64,000 nt of DNA from Rhodothermales bacterium (GTDB lineage Bacteria > Bacteroidota > Rhodothermia > Rhodothermales > UBA10348). Position 1 is the first letter of the stretch. Every line of letters begins with the position of its first letter. The notes below the pieces were generated by a model that was not told where the DNA came from, made no database searches, and worked only from the letters and a program-made list of their open reading frames with translations. The stretch spans positions 2,028,189-2,092,188 of the forward strand of contig JAEPNP010000001.1 in assembly GCA_017643395.1 (NCBI GenBank), in the 5' to 3' direction. A program made the translations under genes and the position numbers. Below, one piece after another: positions 9,146 through 17,217 of this stretch.

Positions 9146-10441
9146 TCAGTTCCAGACGATCTCGTCGAGCGCATCCCAGAAGTGAGGGAACGACACTGCG
9201 GCCGCCTGAGCACCATGCACGGTCGTTTGGCCCTCCGCCACGAGGCCGGCCACCGCCATGGCCATCGCGATTCGGTGATCGTGGAACGCCTGCACCTCGG
9301 CGCCCCGGAGTCGACACGGTCCGTGGATGGTCAGGCCGTCCTCGTGCTCGTCCACGTTCGCACCCAGCGCGCGGAGATTGTCCACCATCGCGCGAATCCG
9401 GTCCGTTTCCTTGACGCGCAGTTCGCCCGCCTCGCGGATTGAGGTAGGCCCATCGGCGGCGCACGCGGCCACAGCAAGAATGGGGATCTCGTCGATGAGG
9501 TTGGCAATGATGCCTCTGCCGATGCTGACCCCCGACAGCGCCGCCGTGCGCACCTCCAGGTCTGCGAGGGGCTCGCCACCGTGCACCCGCTCTCCGGTCA
9601 CCCGGATGTCGGCCCCCATCGCTGTCAGCACATCCAGCAGGCCGGTGCGTGAGCGGTTCATGCCCACGCCGTGCAGCTTGACCAGCGCGTTGGGCACAAT
9701 GGACCCCGCCACCAGAAAGAAGGCAGCCGCCGAGAAGTCACCCGGCACCGCGTACGTCGCCGGCTGGATCACAACCTCCCGCGAGGTCGTGATGTGCCGT
9801 TCACCGCCCAGTTCCAGAACCGGCAGGCCGAGCATGCGCTCGGTATGGTCGCGTGACGGCTCGGTCTCGATGACGGTCGTCTCACCGTGCGCAAACAGAC
9901 CAGCCAGCAGGACAGCCGACTTCACCTGTGCCGACGCCACAGGCAGCCGGTAGGTCACACCTGTCAGGCTCGACCCCCGGATGGTCATGGGCGCGGTTCC
10001 TTCCGTCAATTCGATGCGGGCTCCCATCAAGCCCAGTGGGTCTGCGATGCGCCCCATGGGTCGACTCTGCAGGGACGCATCACCCACCAGCGTCGTGTCG
10101 AAGGACCGCCCGGCCAGCAGCCCTGCTATCAGTCGCATCGTGGTGCCCGAGTTGCCACAGTCGAGGGCCTCGGCCGGCTGCTTCCAACCGTCACGGCCGC
10201 GACCGTCTACAAGCACGATGCCGTGCTCATCGGACACGATCTCTACGCCCAGCGCCCTCAGGCAGGACAGGGTGGACTGCGGATCTGCGGCAGAGGGGAA
10301 ATCCACGATGCGACTGGTGCCGTCCCCCAGCGCCGCGAACAGCGCGGATCGATGGGCGACGCTCTTGTCGCCGGGCAGGCGTACGCGGCCCGACAGGCCG
10401 TGCGCCGTTCGCACCGTTTGTATGTCGGGGTTTTTTCCCAT
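9146..10441 (-). CDS. aroA: 3-phosphoshikimate 1-carboxyvinyltransferase (EPSP synthase)
   Basis: This 431-residue enzyme catalyses transfer of enolpyruvyl from PEP to shikimate-3-phosphate, the penultimate step to chorismate. Near the N-terminus LPGDKSVAHRS supplies the catalytic Lys and phosphate-binding residues; NSGTTMRLIAGLLAG and KETDRI are further family signatures. The ATG at 10441 (MGKNPD) is chosen because it overlaps the stop of the upstream adenosine deaminase as ATGA and gives a normal family length; upstream in-frame codons run into that gene. It is the second gene of a two-gene minus-strand unit. Its product feeds the trp operon further along this window. Confidence 0.96.
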   Translation of the reverse strand: MGKNPDIQTVRTAHGLSGRVRLPGDKSVAHRSALFAALGDGTSRIVDFPSAADPQSTLSCLRALGVEIVSDEHGIVLVDGRGRDGWKQPAEALDCGNSGTTMRLIAGLLAGRSFDTTLVGDASLQSRPMGRIADPLGLMGARIELTEGTAPMTIRGSSLTGVTYRLPVASAQVKSAVLLAGLFAHGETTVIETEPSRDHTERMLGLPVLELGGERHITTSREVVIQPATYAVPGDFSAAAFFLVAGSIVPNALVKLHGVGMNRSRTGLLDVLTAMGADIRVTGERVHGGEPLADLEVRTAALSGVSIGRGIIANLIDEIPILAVAACAADGPTSIREAGELRVKETDRIRAMVDNLRALGANVDEHEDGLTIHGPCRLRGAEVQAFHDHRIAMAMAVAGLVAEGQTTVHGAQAAAVSFPHFWDALDEIVWN

Positions 10442-11475
10442 CAGGCGGAGAAGGCCTTCTCGAGTTGGTCCAGGTAGGTATGCTTCTTCGAGGCGGGAAG
10501 GAACGCGGACCGGAAACCGTTGCGCACGCATTCCCGGACCTGGGCGGCGGTCAGGCCGCACCGCGCGTGTGCCCGATACAGTTCCTCGCTGAGCGTATCG
10601 GTCGAGAACAGTCGGCTGTCAGTGTTGACGCTGACTTGCGCCCCGGCCTCCACGAGCTGCTTGAGGGGATGCCGCGCAAAGTCGGGTGCTACCTGGGTTT
10701 GCACGTTGGAGGTGGGACATACCTCAAGTGGAATCTGATGCAGGACGAGATAGTCCAGCAACTCGGGATCCTGCACCGCCGCGATACCGTGACCGATGCG
10801 GTGGGCACCGCAGTAGAACAACGCCTGCCGAATGCTGCTGGGCCCCCAGGACTCCCCGGCGTGGATGGTTAGCGCCATCAGGTTGTTGCGGGCGTGGTAG
10901 AAGCTCTCCAGGTGCGCGCGTGCAGGGTGGCCCGCCTCCGGGCCGGCCAGGTCGAATGCCACCACGCCGCGGTGATGATGCGCCACCGCCAACTGGGCCA
11001 TTTGCAGAGATTCGTCCGCGTGCTTGCCACGCAGGGCGCAGATGATCAGGCCGAACTCGACACCACACCGCCCACCTGCTTCGGTGAGCCCCTCCAGAAC
11101 CGCATCGACCACATGTTCATAGGTCATGCCCTCTGCCGTGTGCAGCAGCGGGGAGAACCGGACCTCCACATAGCGCACGTTTTCGCGGGCCACGTCCTCG
11201 ATGAATTCCGAAGCCACGCGTTTCAGCGCGTCAGGCGTCTGCATGAGGACCAGCGTCAGGTCGAAGAACGCGAGGTAGCCCTCCAGGCTACCGGCGTCAT
11301 CGATGGCACGCACTGCCGTTCGCAGACCCGCCGCGTCGCGAGCAGGCAGACGGTCCAGCTTCCCCTGCCTGGCGGCAAGATCGACCATGGTGGCCGGCCT
11401 GAGCGATCCGTCCAGATGGACGTGCAATTCGGCTTTCGGCCAGGCCGCGATCTGGTCCGGGGTGAGTTCAGGCAT
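10441..11475 (-). CDS. add: adenosine deaminase
   Basis: A 344-residue amidohydrolase that converts adenosine to inosine (purine salvage). It has the zinc-binding HVHLDGS near residue 20, a further HAGE motif, RIGHG, and SVNTDS with the late metal-binding Asp. The ATG at 11475 (MPELTPDQ) places the HxH motif at the usual distance from the N-terminus; a longer reading frame upstream has no family similarity and would cover the divergent tatA promoter region. It overlaps aroA in ATGA and is transcribed away from tatA. Confidence 0.93.
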   Translation of the reverse strand: MPELTPDQIAAWPKAELHVHLDGSLRPATMVDLAARQGKLDRLPARDAAGLRTAVRAIDDAGSLEGYLAFFDLTLVLMQTPDALKRVASEFIEDVARENVRYVEVRFSPLLHTAEGMTYEHVVDAVLEGLTEAGGRCGVEFGLIICALRGKHADESLQMAQLAVAHHHRGVVAFDLAGPEAGHPARAHLESFYHARNNLMALTIHAGESWGPSSIRQALFYCGAHRIGHGIAAVQDPELLDYLVLHQIPLEVCPTSNVQTQVAPDFARHPLKQLVEAGAQVSVNTDSRLFSTDTLSEELYRAHARCGLTAAQVRECVRNGFRSAFLPASKKHTYLDQLEKAFSA

Positions 11476-11584
11476 GGGGAACCGGTTCGATCCGGCTGGT
11501 TCAAGGGCCTGTAAAGGTCCGGGAAAAACGACAAAGAAGCGGCTGTTCCCCGCCTTCTGTTCGTAGTTTTCCGGGCCAATTCCT

Positions 11585-11601
11585 GGAGCCTTTGAGGCTC
11601 C
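11585..11601 (+). promoter_or_regulatory. 6-bp stem-loop in the tatA 5' region
   Basis: GGAGCC, a 5-nt loop TTTGA and GGCTCC form a perfect hairpin 22 bases before the tatA start. It sits in the add-tatA divergent region (11476-11623). No U-tract follows, so it is not a terminator for tatA; it may influence mRNA stability or translation. Function inferred only. Confidence 0.4.
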
Positions 11602-11623
11602 GCCCACACACCGGTAACCATAC

Positions 11624-11884
11624 ATGGGAAGCCTAGGCCCCTTCGAGATCGCACTCATCTTTCTGGTGATCCTGCTGGTGTTCGGCGCCAAGCGCATTCC
11701 GGAGATTGCCCGCGGACTGGGCAAGGGGATCCGTGAGTTCAAAACGGCCACCCGGGAGATCTCCAACGAGTTCAACACCGAGGCCCCGCCAAATCGCATT
11801 CAGCCGCCCGCTCCACCAGCGCAGGCGCCTGCGCCGCGCACCCCGGAGCACACGCAGCAGACGGGTAATACCGAGGCCGGGTGA
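11624..11884 (+). CDS. tatA: Sec-independent protein translocase subunit TatA
   Basis: An 86-residue protein with the TatA/Hcf106 layout: a short periplasmic N-terminus, one transmembrane helix (residues ~7-20), the hinge FGAKRIPEIARGLGKG, an amphipathic helix, then a Pro/Ala-rich disordered tail. TatA polymerises to pass folded proteins bearing twin-arginine signals; a likely client is the amidase at 54396. The stop overlaps the start of gatA as GTGA. TatC is not in the window. Confidence 0.95.
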   Translation: MGSLGPFEIALIFLVILLVFGAKRIPEIARGLGKGIREFKTATREISNEFNTEAPPNRIQPPAPPAQAPAPRTPEHTQQTGNTEAG

Positions 11885-13317
11885 TCGATCCGTTCCTGGA
11901 TTCCCGCCGCTCCATCCTGGCGGGAGAAAACACGTGCGAGGCGCTGGCGGAGTCCTACCTCGCCCGGATAGAAAGGCAGAACCCGTCTCTGAACGCGTTC
12001 GTGCACGTGGACCCCGCTTTCACACTGGCGGCTGCGCGAGACGTGGACAGGCGCATTGCGGAGGGGGAAGCCCCCGGACTTGCCGGACTGATGCTCGGCG
12101 TCAAGGACGTCATCTGTCAGAAAGGCCAGCCCGTGCAGTGTGCCTCCCGCATGCTCGAGGGCTTTGAGTCACTGATCGACTCGACGGCGCTGGCCCGGCT
12201 CGTGGACGCCGGAGCCGTGGTGCTCGGCCGCACCAATTGTGATGAGTTTGCGATGGGCTCATCGACCGAAAACTCGGTCTTCGGTCCCGCGCGCAATCCG
12301 CATGATCGAACCCGGGTCACGGGCGGGTCCTCGGGTGGATCGGCCGCTGCCGTTGCCGCCGACCTGTGTCAGGTAGCTCTCGGCTCAGATACAGGAGGCT
12401 CGATTCGCCAGCCGGCGTCGTTCTGCGGGGTGGCGGGCCTCAAGCCCACCTACGGTCGAGTGAGTCGATTCGGACTCGTGGCCTACGCCTCGTCCTTCGA
12501 CTCCATCGGGCCTTTTGCCCGAGGCCTGGGGGACCTGGCGGCGGTGTTCAGTCATCTGGCCGGCCATGACCCGAAGGACAACACGTCCGCCGATGAACCG
12601 GTAGCCGACTATTCAGCGGCGGGCGGTCGACTTGAAGGGGTGCGCATCGGTTTGCCGTCGGAGTATTTCGATCCGGGTCTGGACGGCGAGACGGCCAGGC
12701 TCGTGCACGAGTCCATCGCCCGTATGAAACGTGCCGGCGCCTCGACGCATGAAATCAGCCTGCCGCATACCGACTACGGAATCGCTGCCTACTATGTGTT
12801 GACCACCGCCGAGGCATCCAGCAACCTGTCACGCTATGACGGGGTGCGGTACGGCCATCGAGCTCAGGGCGCCACCGATCTGCAGGAGCTCTATGTGCGG
12901 AGCCGGTCCGAAGGTTTCGGCCCGGAGGTCAAGCGTCGCATCATGCTCGGGACGTACGCTTTGTCATCCGGCTACTACGACGCGTACTACGGCAAGGCGC
13001 AGCGCGTGCGTACGCTGATTCGACAGGATTTCGACAAGGCCTTCGATGAGGTCGATATCATTGCCACGCCTGCCGCGCCGGGGCCTGCGTTCCCGCTCGG
13101 CAGTCGTATGGAAGATCCGTTGTCGATGTATCTGTCGGACGTATATACAGTTACAGCGAATCTGGCCGGCATCCCGGGACTGGTGGTCCCGGCCGGCAGC
13201 AGTCAGGAGGGCCTTCCCATCGGCATCCAACTGCTGGGTCCCGCATTCTCTGAAGCCGAACTGATCCGGGCAGGACGCGTTGCCTGGACACCCTCTCTCT
13301 CTGTCATACCATCATGA
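11881..13317 (+). CDS. gatA: Asp-tRNA(Asn)/Glu-tRNA(Gln) amidotransferase subunit A
   Basis: A 478-residue amidase-signature enzyme. The Ser-cisSer-Lys triad is visible: Lys in GVKDVI, cis-Ser in [11 protein letters not shown] and nucleophilic Ser in [10 protein letters not shown]. GatA releases ammonia from glutamine for conversion of misacylated Glu-tRNA(Gln) or Asp-tRNA(Asn) in the GatCAB complex. The length and the [12 protein letters not shown] segment support GatA over a generic amidase. gatB and gatC are not adjacent. It is coupled to tatA (GTGA) and to sucD (ATGA), an operon of functionally unrelated housekeeping genes. Confidence 0.93.
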   Translation: MIDPFLDSRRSILAGENTCEALAESYLARIERQNPSLNAFVHVDPAFTLAAARDVDRRIAEGEAPGLAGLMLGVKDVICQKGQPVQCASRMLEGFESLIDSTALARLVDAGAVVLGRTNCDEFAMGSSTENSVFGPARNPHDRTRVTGGSSGGSAAAVAADLCQVALGSDTGGSIRQPASFCGVAGLKPTYGRVSRFGLVAYASSFDSIGPFARGLGDLAAVFSHLAGHDPKDNTSADEPVADYSAAGGRLEGVRIGLPSEYFDPGLDGETARLVHESIARMKRAGASTHEISLPHTDYGIAAYYVLTTAEASSNLSRYDGVRYGHRAQGATDLQELYVRSRSEGFGPEVKRRIMLGTYALSSGYYDAYYGKAQRVRTLIRQDFDKAFDEVDIIATPAAPGPAFPLGSRMEDPLSMYLSDVYTVTANLAGIPGLVVPAGSSQEGLPIGIQLLGPAFSEAELIRAGRVAWTPSLSVIPS

Positions 13318-14192
13318 GCATTCTCGTCGACCGCAACACCCGTCTGATTGTCCAGGGCTTCACTGGAAAGGAGGGCACGTTTCACTCCGAGCAGATGCTG
13401 GAGTACGGCACCCCGCTGGTCGGTGGTGTCACGCCGGGCAAGGGCGGTCAGTCGCATTTGGGCAAACCGGTGTTCAACACGGTTGCCGAGGCGGTGGAGC
13501 AGGAGGGCGCCAACACGTCTGTGATTTTCGTGCCGCCGCCGTTCGCGGCAGACGCCATCCTGGAGTCGGCGATGGCGGGGATCGAAGTCGTGATCTGCAT
13601 CACCGAAGGCATTCCGGCCCGCGACATGGTGCCGGTCTACCATTACATCCGGCAGCAGGGCGTCAAACTCGTCGGTCCGAACTGTCCGGGCGTGATCACG
13701 CCGGGGCAGGCCAAGGTGGGCATCATGCCTGCGATGATTTTTTCAGAGGGTAACGTGGGCGTTGTCTCTCGTTCTGGCACCCTCACGTACGAGGCGGTCG
13801 ACCAGCTGACCCGCGAAGGCTATGGGCAGTCCACGGCCGTCGGCATCGGCGGTGACCCGATCATCGGATCCCGGTTTGTCGACATTCTCGAACTGTTCCA
13901 GGCGGATGACGATACCGAGGCGGTCGTCATGATCGGGGAGATCGGCGGAACGGCGGAGGAAGAGGCCGCGGCCTACATCAAGGACCACATGACCAAGCCG
14001 GTCGTCGGGTTCATTGCGGGCGCAACGGCGCCTCCCGGACGTCGCATGGGGCACGCCGGTGCCATCATCTCTGGGGGGAAGGGAACGGCAGAGGACAAGT
14101 TCGCCGCCCTTGAGGACGCCGGAGCTACCGTGGTCAAGAACCCGGCTGCCATCGGTGCAGCGGTGAAGCAGCTGCTTTCGCCGGTGGGTTAA
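13314..14192 (+). CDS. sucD: succinyl-CoA synthetase (ADP-forming) subunit alpha
   Basis: A 292-residue TCA-cycle enzyme subunit catalysing succinyl-CoA + ADP/GDP + Pi to succinate + ATP/GTP. It has the CoA-binding Rossmann domain ([12 protein letters not shown]), GPNCPG, and the phosphohistidine loop [13 protein letters not shown] near residue 245. The length matches the family. The ATG lies within ATGA at the end of gatA. The partner beta subunit sucC is not in the window, so the two are separated in this genome. Confidence 0.96.
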   Translation: MSILVDRNTRLIVQGFTGKEGTFHSEQMLEYGTPLVGGVTPGKGGQSHLGKPVFNTVAEAVEQEGANTSVIFVPPPFAADAILESAMAGIEVVICITEGIPARDMVPVYHYIRQQGVKLVGPNCPGVITPGQAKVGIMPAMIFSEGNVGVVSRSGTLTYEAVDQLTREGYGQSTAVGIGGDPIIGSRFVDILELFQADDDTEAVVMIGEIGGTAEEEAAAYIKDHMTKPVVGFIAGATAPPGRRMGHAGAIISGGKGTAEDKFAALEDAGATVVKNPAAIGAAVKQLLSPVG

Positions 14193-14202
14193 GCCGGCCG
14201 GC

Positions 14203-14790
14203 GTGAAGGTTACCAGCGCAAAATTTGATCTGGCGGCTCCCGGACTGCGCACGCTTCCGGCTCCCGGCAGGCCGGAGATCGCGCTTATCGGGCGATCCAA
14301 CGTCGGCAAGAGTTCGCTCCTGAATCGGCTGGTGAACCGCAAGTCGCTGGCAAGAACCAGTGGTCAGCCCGGCAAGACCCGGGAGTTCAACTTCTACCTC
14401 ATCAACGAGGCGTTCTACCTGGTGGACCTGCCGGGCTTTGGGTACGCGCGCGTCAGCAAGAAGGACCGGCAGCGCTGGCAGAAAGCCATCGGCGGCTACA
14501 TGACCACGCGGGAATCGCTGCGGCTGGTATTGCACCTTGTGGACGGCCGACACGAGCCGACCAAGCTGGACCTGGAAGTCATGTCCATTCTGCGTGAGTC
14601 CCACGCGGCGTATGCGATCGTAATGACCAAGGGAGACAAGCTGTCCGGCAACGAGCGGGGCCGGAACCGGAAGCGGGTGCAGGATGCCGCCCTGGAGATG
14701 GGTCTCGAGATCCCTGTCATCCTCACCTCGGCCAAGGACGGACGCGGCAAGGACGAAGTGATGAAACTCATCGGTCTTCACCTCAGGTAA
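14203..14790 (+). CDS. engB: ribosome biogenesis GTP-binding protein EngB/YsxC
   Basis: A 195-residue TRAFAC-class GTPase needed for 50S ribosomal subunit assembly. G1 is GRSNVGKSS (residues ~30-38), G3 DLPGFG, G4 TKGD and G5 TSAKDG, the classic YihA/YsxC set. The start is GTG at 14203, 10 bp after sucD; the family's short N-terminal extension (KFDLAAP) fits this choice. Probably the last gene of the tatA-gatA-sucD-engB unit. Confidence 0.95.
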   Translation: MKVTSAKFDLAAPGLRTLPAPGRPEIALIGRSNVGKSSLLNRLVNRKSLARTSGQPGKTREFNFYLINEAFYLVDLPGFGYARVSKKDRQRWQKAIGGYMTTRESLRLVLHLVDGRHEPTKLDLEVMSILRESHAAYAIVMTKGDKLSGNERGRNRKRVQDAALEMGLEIPVILTSAKDGRGKDEVMKLIGLHLR

Positions 14791-14805
14791 ACCCTCCGGT
14801 CAGAA

Positions 14806-14860
14806 CCGCTTCCATTCAAGGAAATTCAACCCCTTCAGGAAGCGGCCCCTTCTAGCTTCC
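14806..14860 (+). promoter_or_regulatory. alternative-pairing element between engB and serA
   Basis: CCGCTTCC (14806-14813) is perfectly complementary to GGAAGCGG (14838-14845), and the same central GGAAGC (14838-14843) is also complementary to GCTTCC (14855-14860). Two hairpins sharing one arm are therefore possible, in the 113-bp gap 44 bases before the serA start. No U-tract follows. It could be an engB transcript end or a serA leader element. Only complementarity is shown. Confidence 0.35.
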
Positions 14861-14903
14861 TGCCTGCCATCCGCGGCCCCCAGGATTCCAGCCGATCGCC
14901 CTC

Positions 14904-16490
14904 ATGTCTTCCGTCCTGATTACCGACTCCGTTCACGCCGTCTGCGCCGATATGCTGCAGGAGGCTGGTATCGAACCCCGTGTTGAGTTGGGCAAGAGCC
15001 CCGAGGAGTTGGCTGGGCTGGCCGTGGATGTGGACGGCTGGATCATTCGCAGCGGCACGCGCATCACGGCTCCCATGATTCAGGCTGCCGAGAAGCTGCG
15101 GGTCATCGGTCGTGCCGGTGTCGGCGTGGACAACGTGGACCTGACGGCGGCCACCCATCGCGGTGTGCTGGTGATCAACGCACCCGCGGGCAATACCATC
15201 TCGACGGCCGAGCACACAGTCGCCATGCTGATGTCGCTCGCGCGGCAGATTCCCGCAGCAAACGCGTCATTGCGTTCCGGGGCCTGGGAGCGGAAGAAGT
15301 TCTCCGGGTCCGAGGTCTTCGAGAAGACGCTCGGCGTCATCGGCGTCGGCAAGATCGGCCAGGCCGTGGCCGAGCGCATGCAGTCCTTCGGGATGCGCAT
15401 TGTAGGATTTGACCCGGTGCTCTCTCCGGAGGTGGCCGAGCGCCTTGGCATCGAGCTCGTGGATCTCGAGGAGATGTACCGCCGCGCGGACTACATCACC
15501 GTGCATACTCCGCTGAACGACGCCACACGCGGATTGCTCAACGCGGACACTCTCTCGCGGTGCAAGCCGGGCGTGGGCCTGGTCAACTGTGCACGGGGTG
15601 GCATCATCGATGAGGCCGATCTGCTGGAAGCGCTCGAGTCGGGGCAGGTGGGCGGCGCGGCCCTGGACGTGTTTTCCAAAGAGCCCCCGCCGGAGCACCT
15701 GCGCGCGTTGATTGAACATCCGCGGGTGGTGGCTACTCCGCACATCGCCGCCTCCACCGGAGAAGCCCAGGAAAAGGTGGCCCGCCAGGTGACCGAACAG
15801 GTCATCCACGCCCTGCGCGACGAGCCGGTGCTCACGGCCGTCAACGCCATGGCCATCCGCATGGCCGCGCAGCCGGAGGTACAGCCGTACCTGGAGCTTG
15901 CGGAACAGCTGGGCCGCATCGCCAACCAACTGTCCGATGGTGCCGCACGCGGACTGATCGTGCGTTGTCACGGTGAGGTCGCGCGTCACTACAAGGACGT
16001 GCTGCTGGTCGCCGCCCTGAAGGGCATCATGCGTGATACGGTGACCGAGCAGGTAAACCTCGTCAATGCCCCCGTCCTGTCAGAGGAGGCCGGTCTCAAG
16101 GCGGACGTGCAGACTTTCCACGCGGACGGCAGCTATACCAATCTTGTGGAAGTCGTGCTCACTACTACGACGTCAGAGCAGCGGGTGACGGGCACGGTGT
16201 TCGGGCGAGACGATGTGCGCATCGTTCGCGTGGACGACTCCTGGATCGAGGTGAAGCCCGAGGGAGCGCTCCTGTTCTACCGCAATGTCGACCGGCCGGG
16301 CATGTTGGCCCATGTCGGAGGCATCCTGGCGGACCGCGGCATCAACATCGGCGCGCTTGCGCTGGGCCGCAGCGCTCCCGGTGCCATAGCCCTGACCGCG
16401 ATCAGCGTGGACGAACCGGTTGAGGACGATGCGCTCTCCGCCATCCGGGACCTGGACGGCGTGACGGCCGTGCGCCATATCCAGCTCTAG
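14904..16490 (+). CDS. serA: D-3-phosphoglycerate dehydrogenase
   Basis: A 528-residue long-form (type 1) enzyme that oxidises 3-phosphoglycerate with NAD+, the first step of serine synthesis. Order: substrate-binding domain, Rossmann NAD domain (GVGKIGQAVAERM), catalytic-region motifs NCARGGIIDEADL and TPHIAAST, an allosteric-substrate-binding domain from ~320, and a C-terminal ACT domain (DRPGMLAHVGGIL) that usually mediates serine feedback. The ATG at 14904 gives the family length. The following gene-free stretch separates it from the TonB receptor cluster. Confidence 0.96.
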   Translation: MSSVLITDSVHAVCADMLQEAGIEPRVELGKSPEELAGLAVDVDGWIIRSGTRITAPMIQAAEKLRVIGRAGVGVDNVDLTAATHRGVLVINAPAGNTISTAEHTVAMLMSLARQIPAANASLRSGAWERKKFSGSEVFEKTLGVIGVGKIGQAVAERMQSFGMRIVGFDPVLSPEVAERLGIELVDLEEMYRRADYITVHTPLNDATRGLLNADTLSRCKPGVGLVNCARGGIIDEADLLEALESGQVGGAALDVFSKEPPPEHLRALIEHPRVVATPHIAASTGEAQEKVARQVTEQVIHALRDEPVLTAVNAMAIRMAAQPEVQPYLELAEQLGRIANQLSDGAARGLIVRCHGEVARHYKDVLLVAALKGIMRDTVTEQVNLVNAPVLSEEAGLKADVQTFHADGSYTNLVEVVLTTTTSEQRVTGTVFGRDDVRIVRVDDSWIEVKPEGALLFYRNVDRPGMLAHVGGILADRGINIGALALGRSAPGAIALTAISVDEPVEDDALSAIRDLDGVTAVRHIQL

Positions 16491-16692
16491 CTCCGGCTTG
16501 CGCGGCGGACTGGGCGGCACGGATTCGAGCGGCTCGCAGCGCCTCGTCGCATGGCGTGTGCAAGCTTGGTGAAGAACGTGCGTCCGGCGGTCGCCGTTAT
16601 GCCCCGAATCGGTCTGTGGGCCCCTTAAACAGAGGGTAATTCTGCGTGACTGCAAAAGGCACAGCCCTGCGGTTTCAGGCCTTCACAATGCC

Positions 16693-16721
16693 TTGACTAC
16701 GCTGAAACACCCCTCTATATT
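16693..16721 (+). promoter_or_regulatory. sigma70-like promoter for the TonB receptor cluster
   Basis: TTGACT (16693-16698) and TATATT (16716-16721) are separated by exactly 17 bases, close to the primary-sigma consensus and also compatible with the Bacteroidota TAnnTTTG -7 element. Transcription would begin near 16728 and yield a leader of about 490 nt before the receptor ATG. This is the best promoter-like match found in the gap. Confidence 0.65.
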
Positions 16722-17126
16722 GACTCACTGAACGCGAAACTCACGTTTCACAAACGCGCAAAGAGCATCGATCTTACGCTACGGCATTTCGATTCCTGAC
16801 CCCTCACCCCCAAGCCAGCTGCGGCCGGCGCACGCTCCCACCCAAGCTCCCTCCAGATCGGGGGATCGGTGTGCGCATTCGGTCGCGAGTAGTCAGGCGT
16901 CGGTAGATCCGCGCTTTGAGCGCACCCCAGAACTACGGGGAACGGCATTCCATGTTACATGGCCGCAGTTCTCCATCTGAGTGTGATCAGATACCGATCC
17001 AACTTGGTCGCTAAACCGATGAGTCCGGCAGGTCCGGGTTCGATGGCGAGACGCTCTCGCCGCACGGTTCTCCTAGGAGTTCTCCCTGGAGGAGCTGTAT
17101 CCCGCTGCCGTGTATGGAACGGTCTT

Positions 17127-17175
17127 CCCACACAGAAAATTGTGCGGGCCACCAACTCTGGTGTTGTCCCGCACA
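17127..17175 (+). promoter_or_regulatory. candidate RNA switch: one segment with two pairing partners
   Basis: Segment B, TGTGCGGG (17141-17148), can pair with upstream segment A, CCCACACA (17127-17134, 7 of 8 Watson-Crick pairs), or with downstream segment C, CCCGCACA (17168-17175, 8 of 8). The B:C helix encloses a second perfect stem CACCA/TGGTG (17150-17163). A:B and B:C exclude each other. The element ends 27 bases before the Shine-Dalgarno sequence. It matches no riboswitch class I recognise. Confidence 0.45.
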
Positions 17176-17202
17176 TCCCTCTAGCCACACATCTCATATC
17201 AC

Positions 17203-17212
17203 AGGAGGAGGT
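17203..17212 (+). promoter_or_regulatory. strong Shine-Dalgarno of the TonB receptor gene
   Basis: AGGAGGAGGT lies 5 bases before the ATG at 17218. It is far stronger than the weak or absent ribosome-binding sites in front of most genes here, and it fixes the start. A similar but shorter GGAGG precedes the PorV-like gene at 24255. Confidence 0.75.
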
Positions 17213-17217
17213 AGCAT

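Larger units (their letters stand above)
16491..17217 (+). other. 727-bp gene-free region: promoter and long 5' leader
   Basis: No convincing coding gene is present. The region contains a sigma70-like promoter at 16693-16721, a leader of about 490 nt with several perfect hairpins (for example 17045-17061, stem GGCGAGA/TCTCGCC), a three-armed alternative-pairing element at 17127-17175 and a strong Shine-Dalgarno sequence at 17203-17212. An 89-codon frame from 16959 runs 11 bases into the receptor gene; it has no recognised family and is treated as chance. The first 200 bases after serA show no clear terminator. Confidence 0.6.

Noticed and set aside
10442..10561. Longer N-terminus for aroA
   Set aside because: The extra 40 residues overlap the adenosine deaminase coding sequence out of frame and have no EPSP synthase similarity.
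17018..17045. Hammerhead-ribozyme-like CGATGAGTCC in the receptor leader
   Set aside because: The core CUGAUGA is altered and no GAAAC partner follows; stem I/III cannot be drawn.
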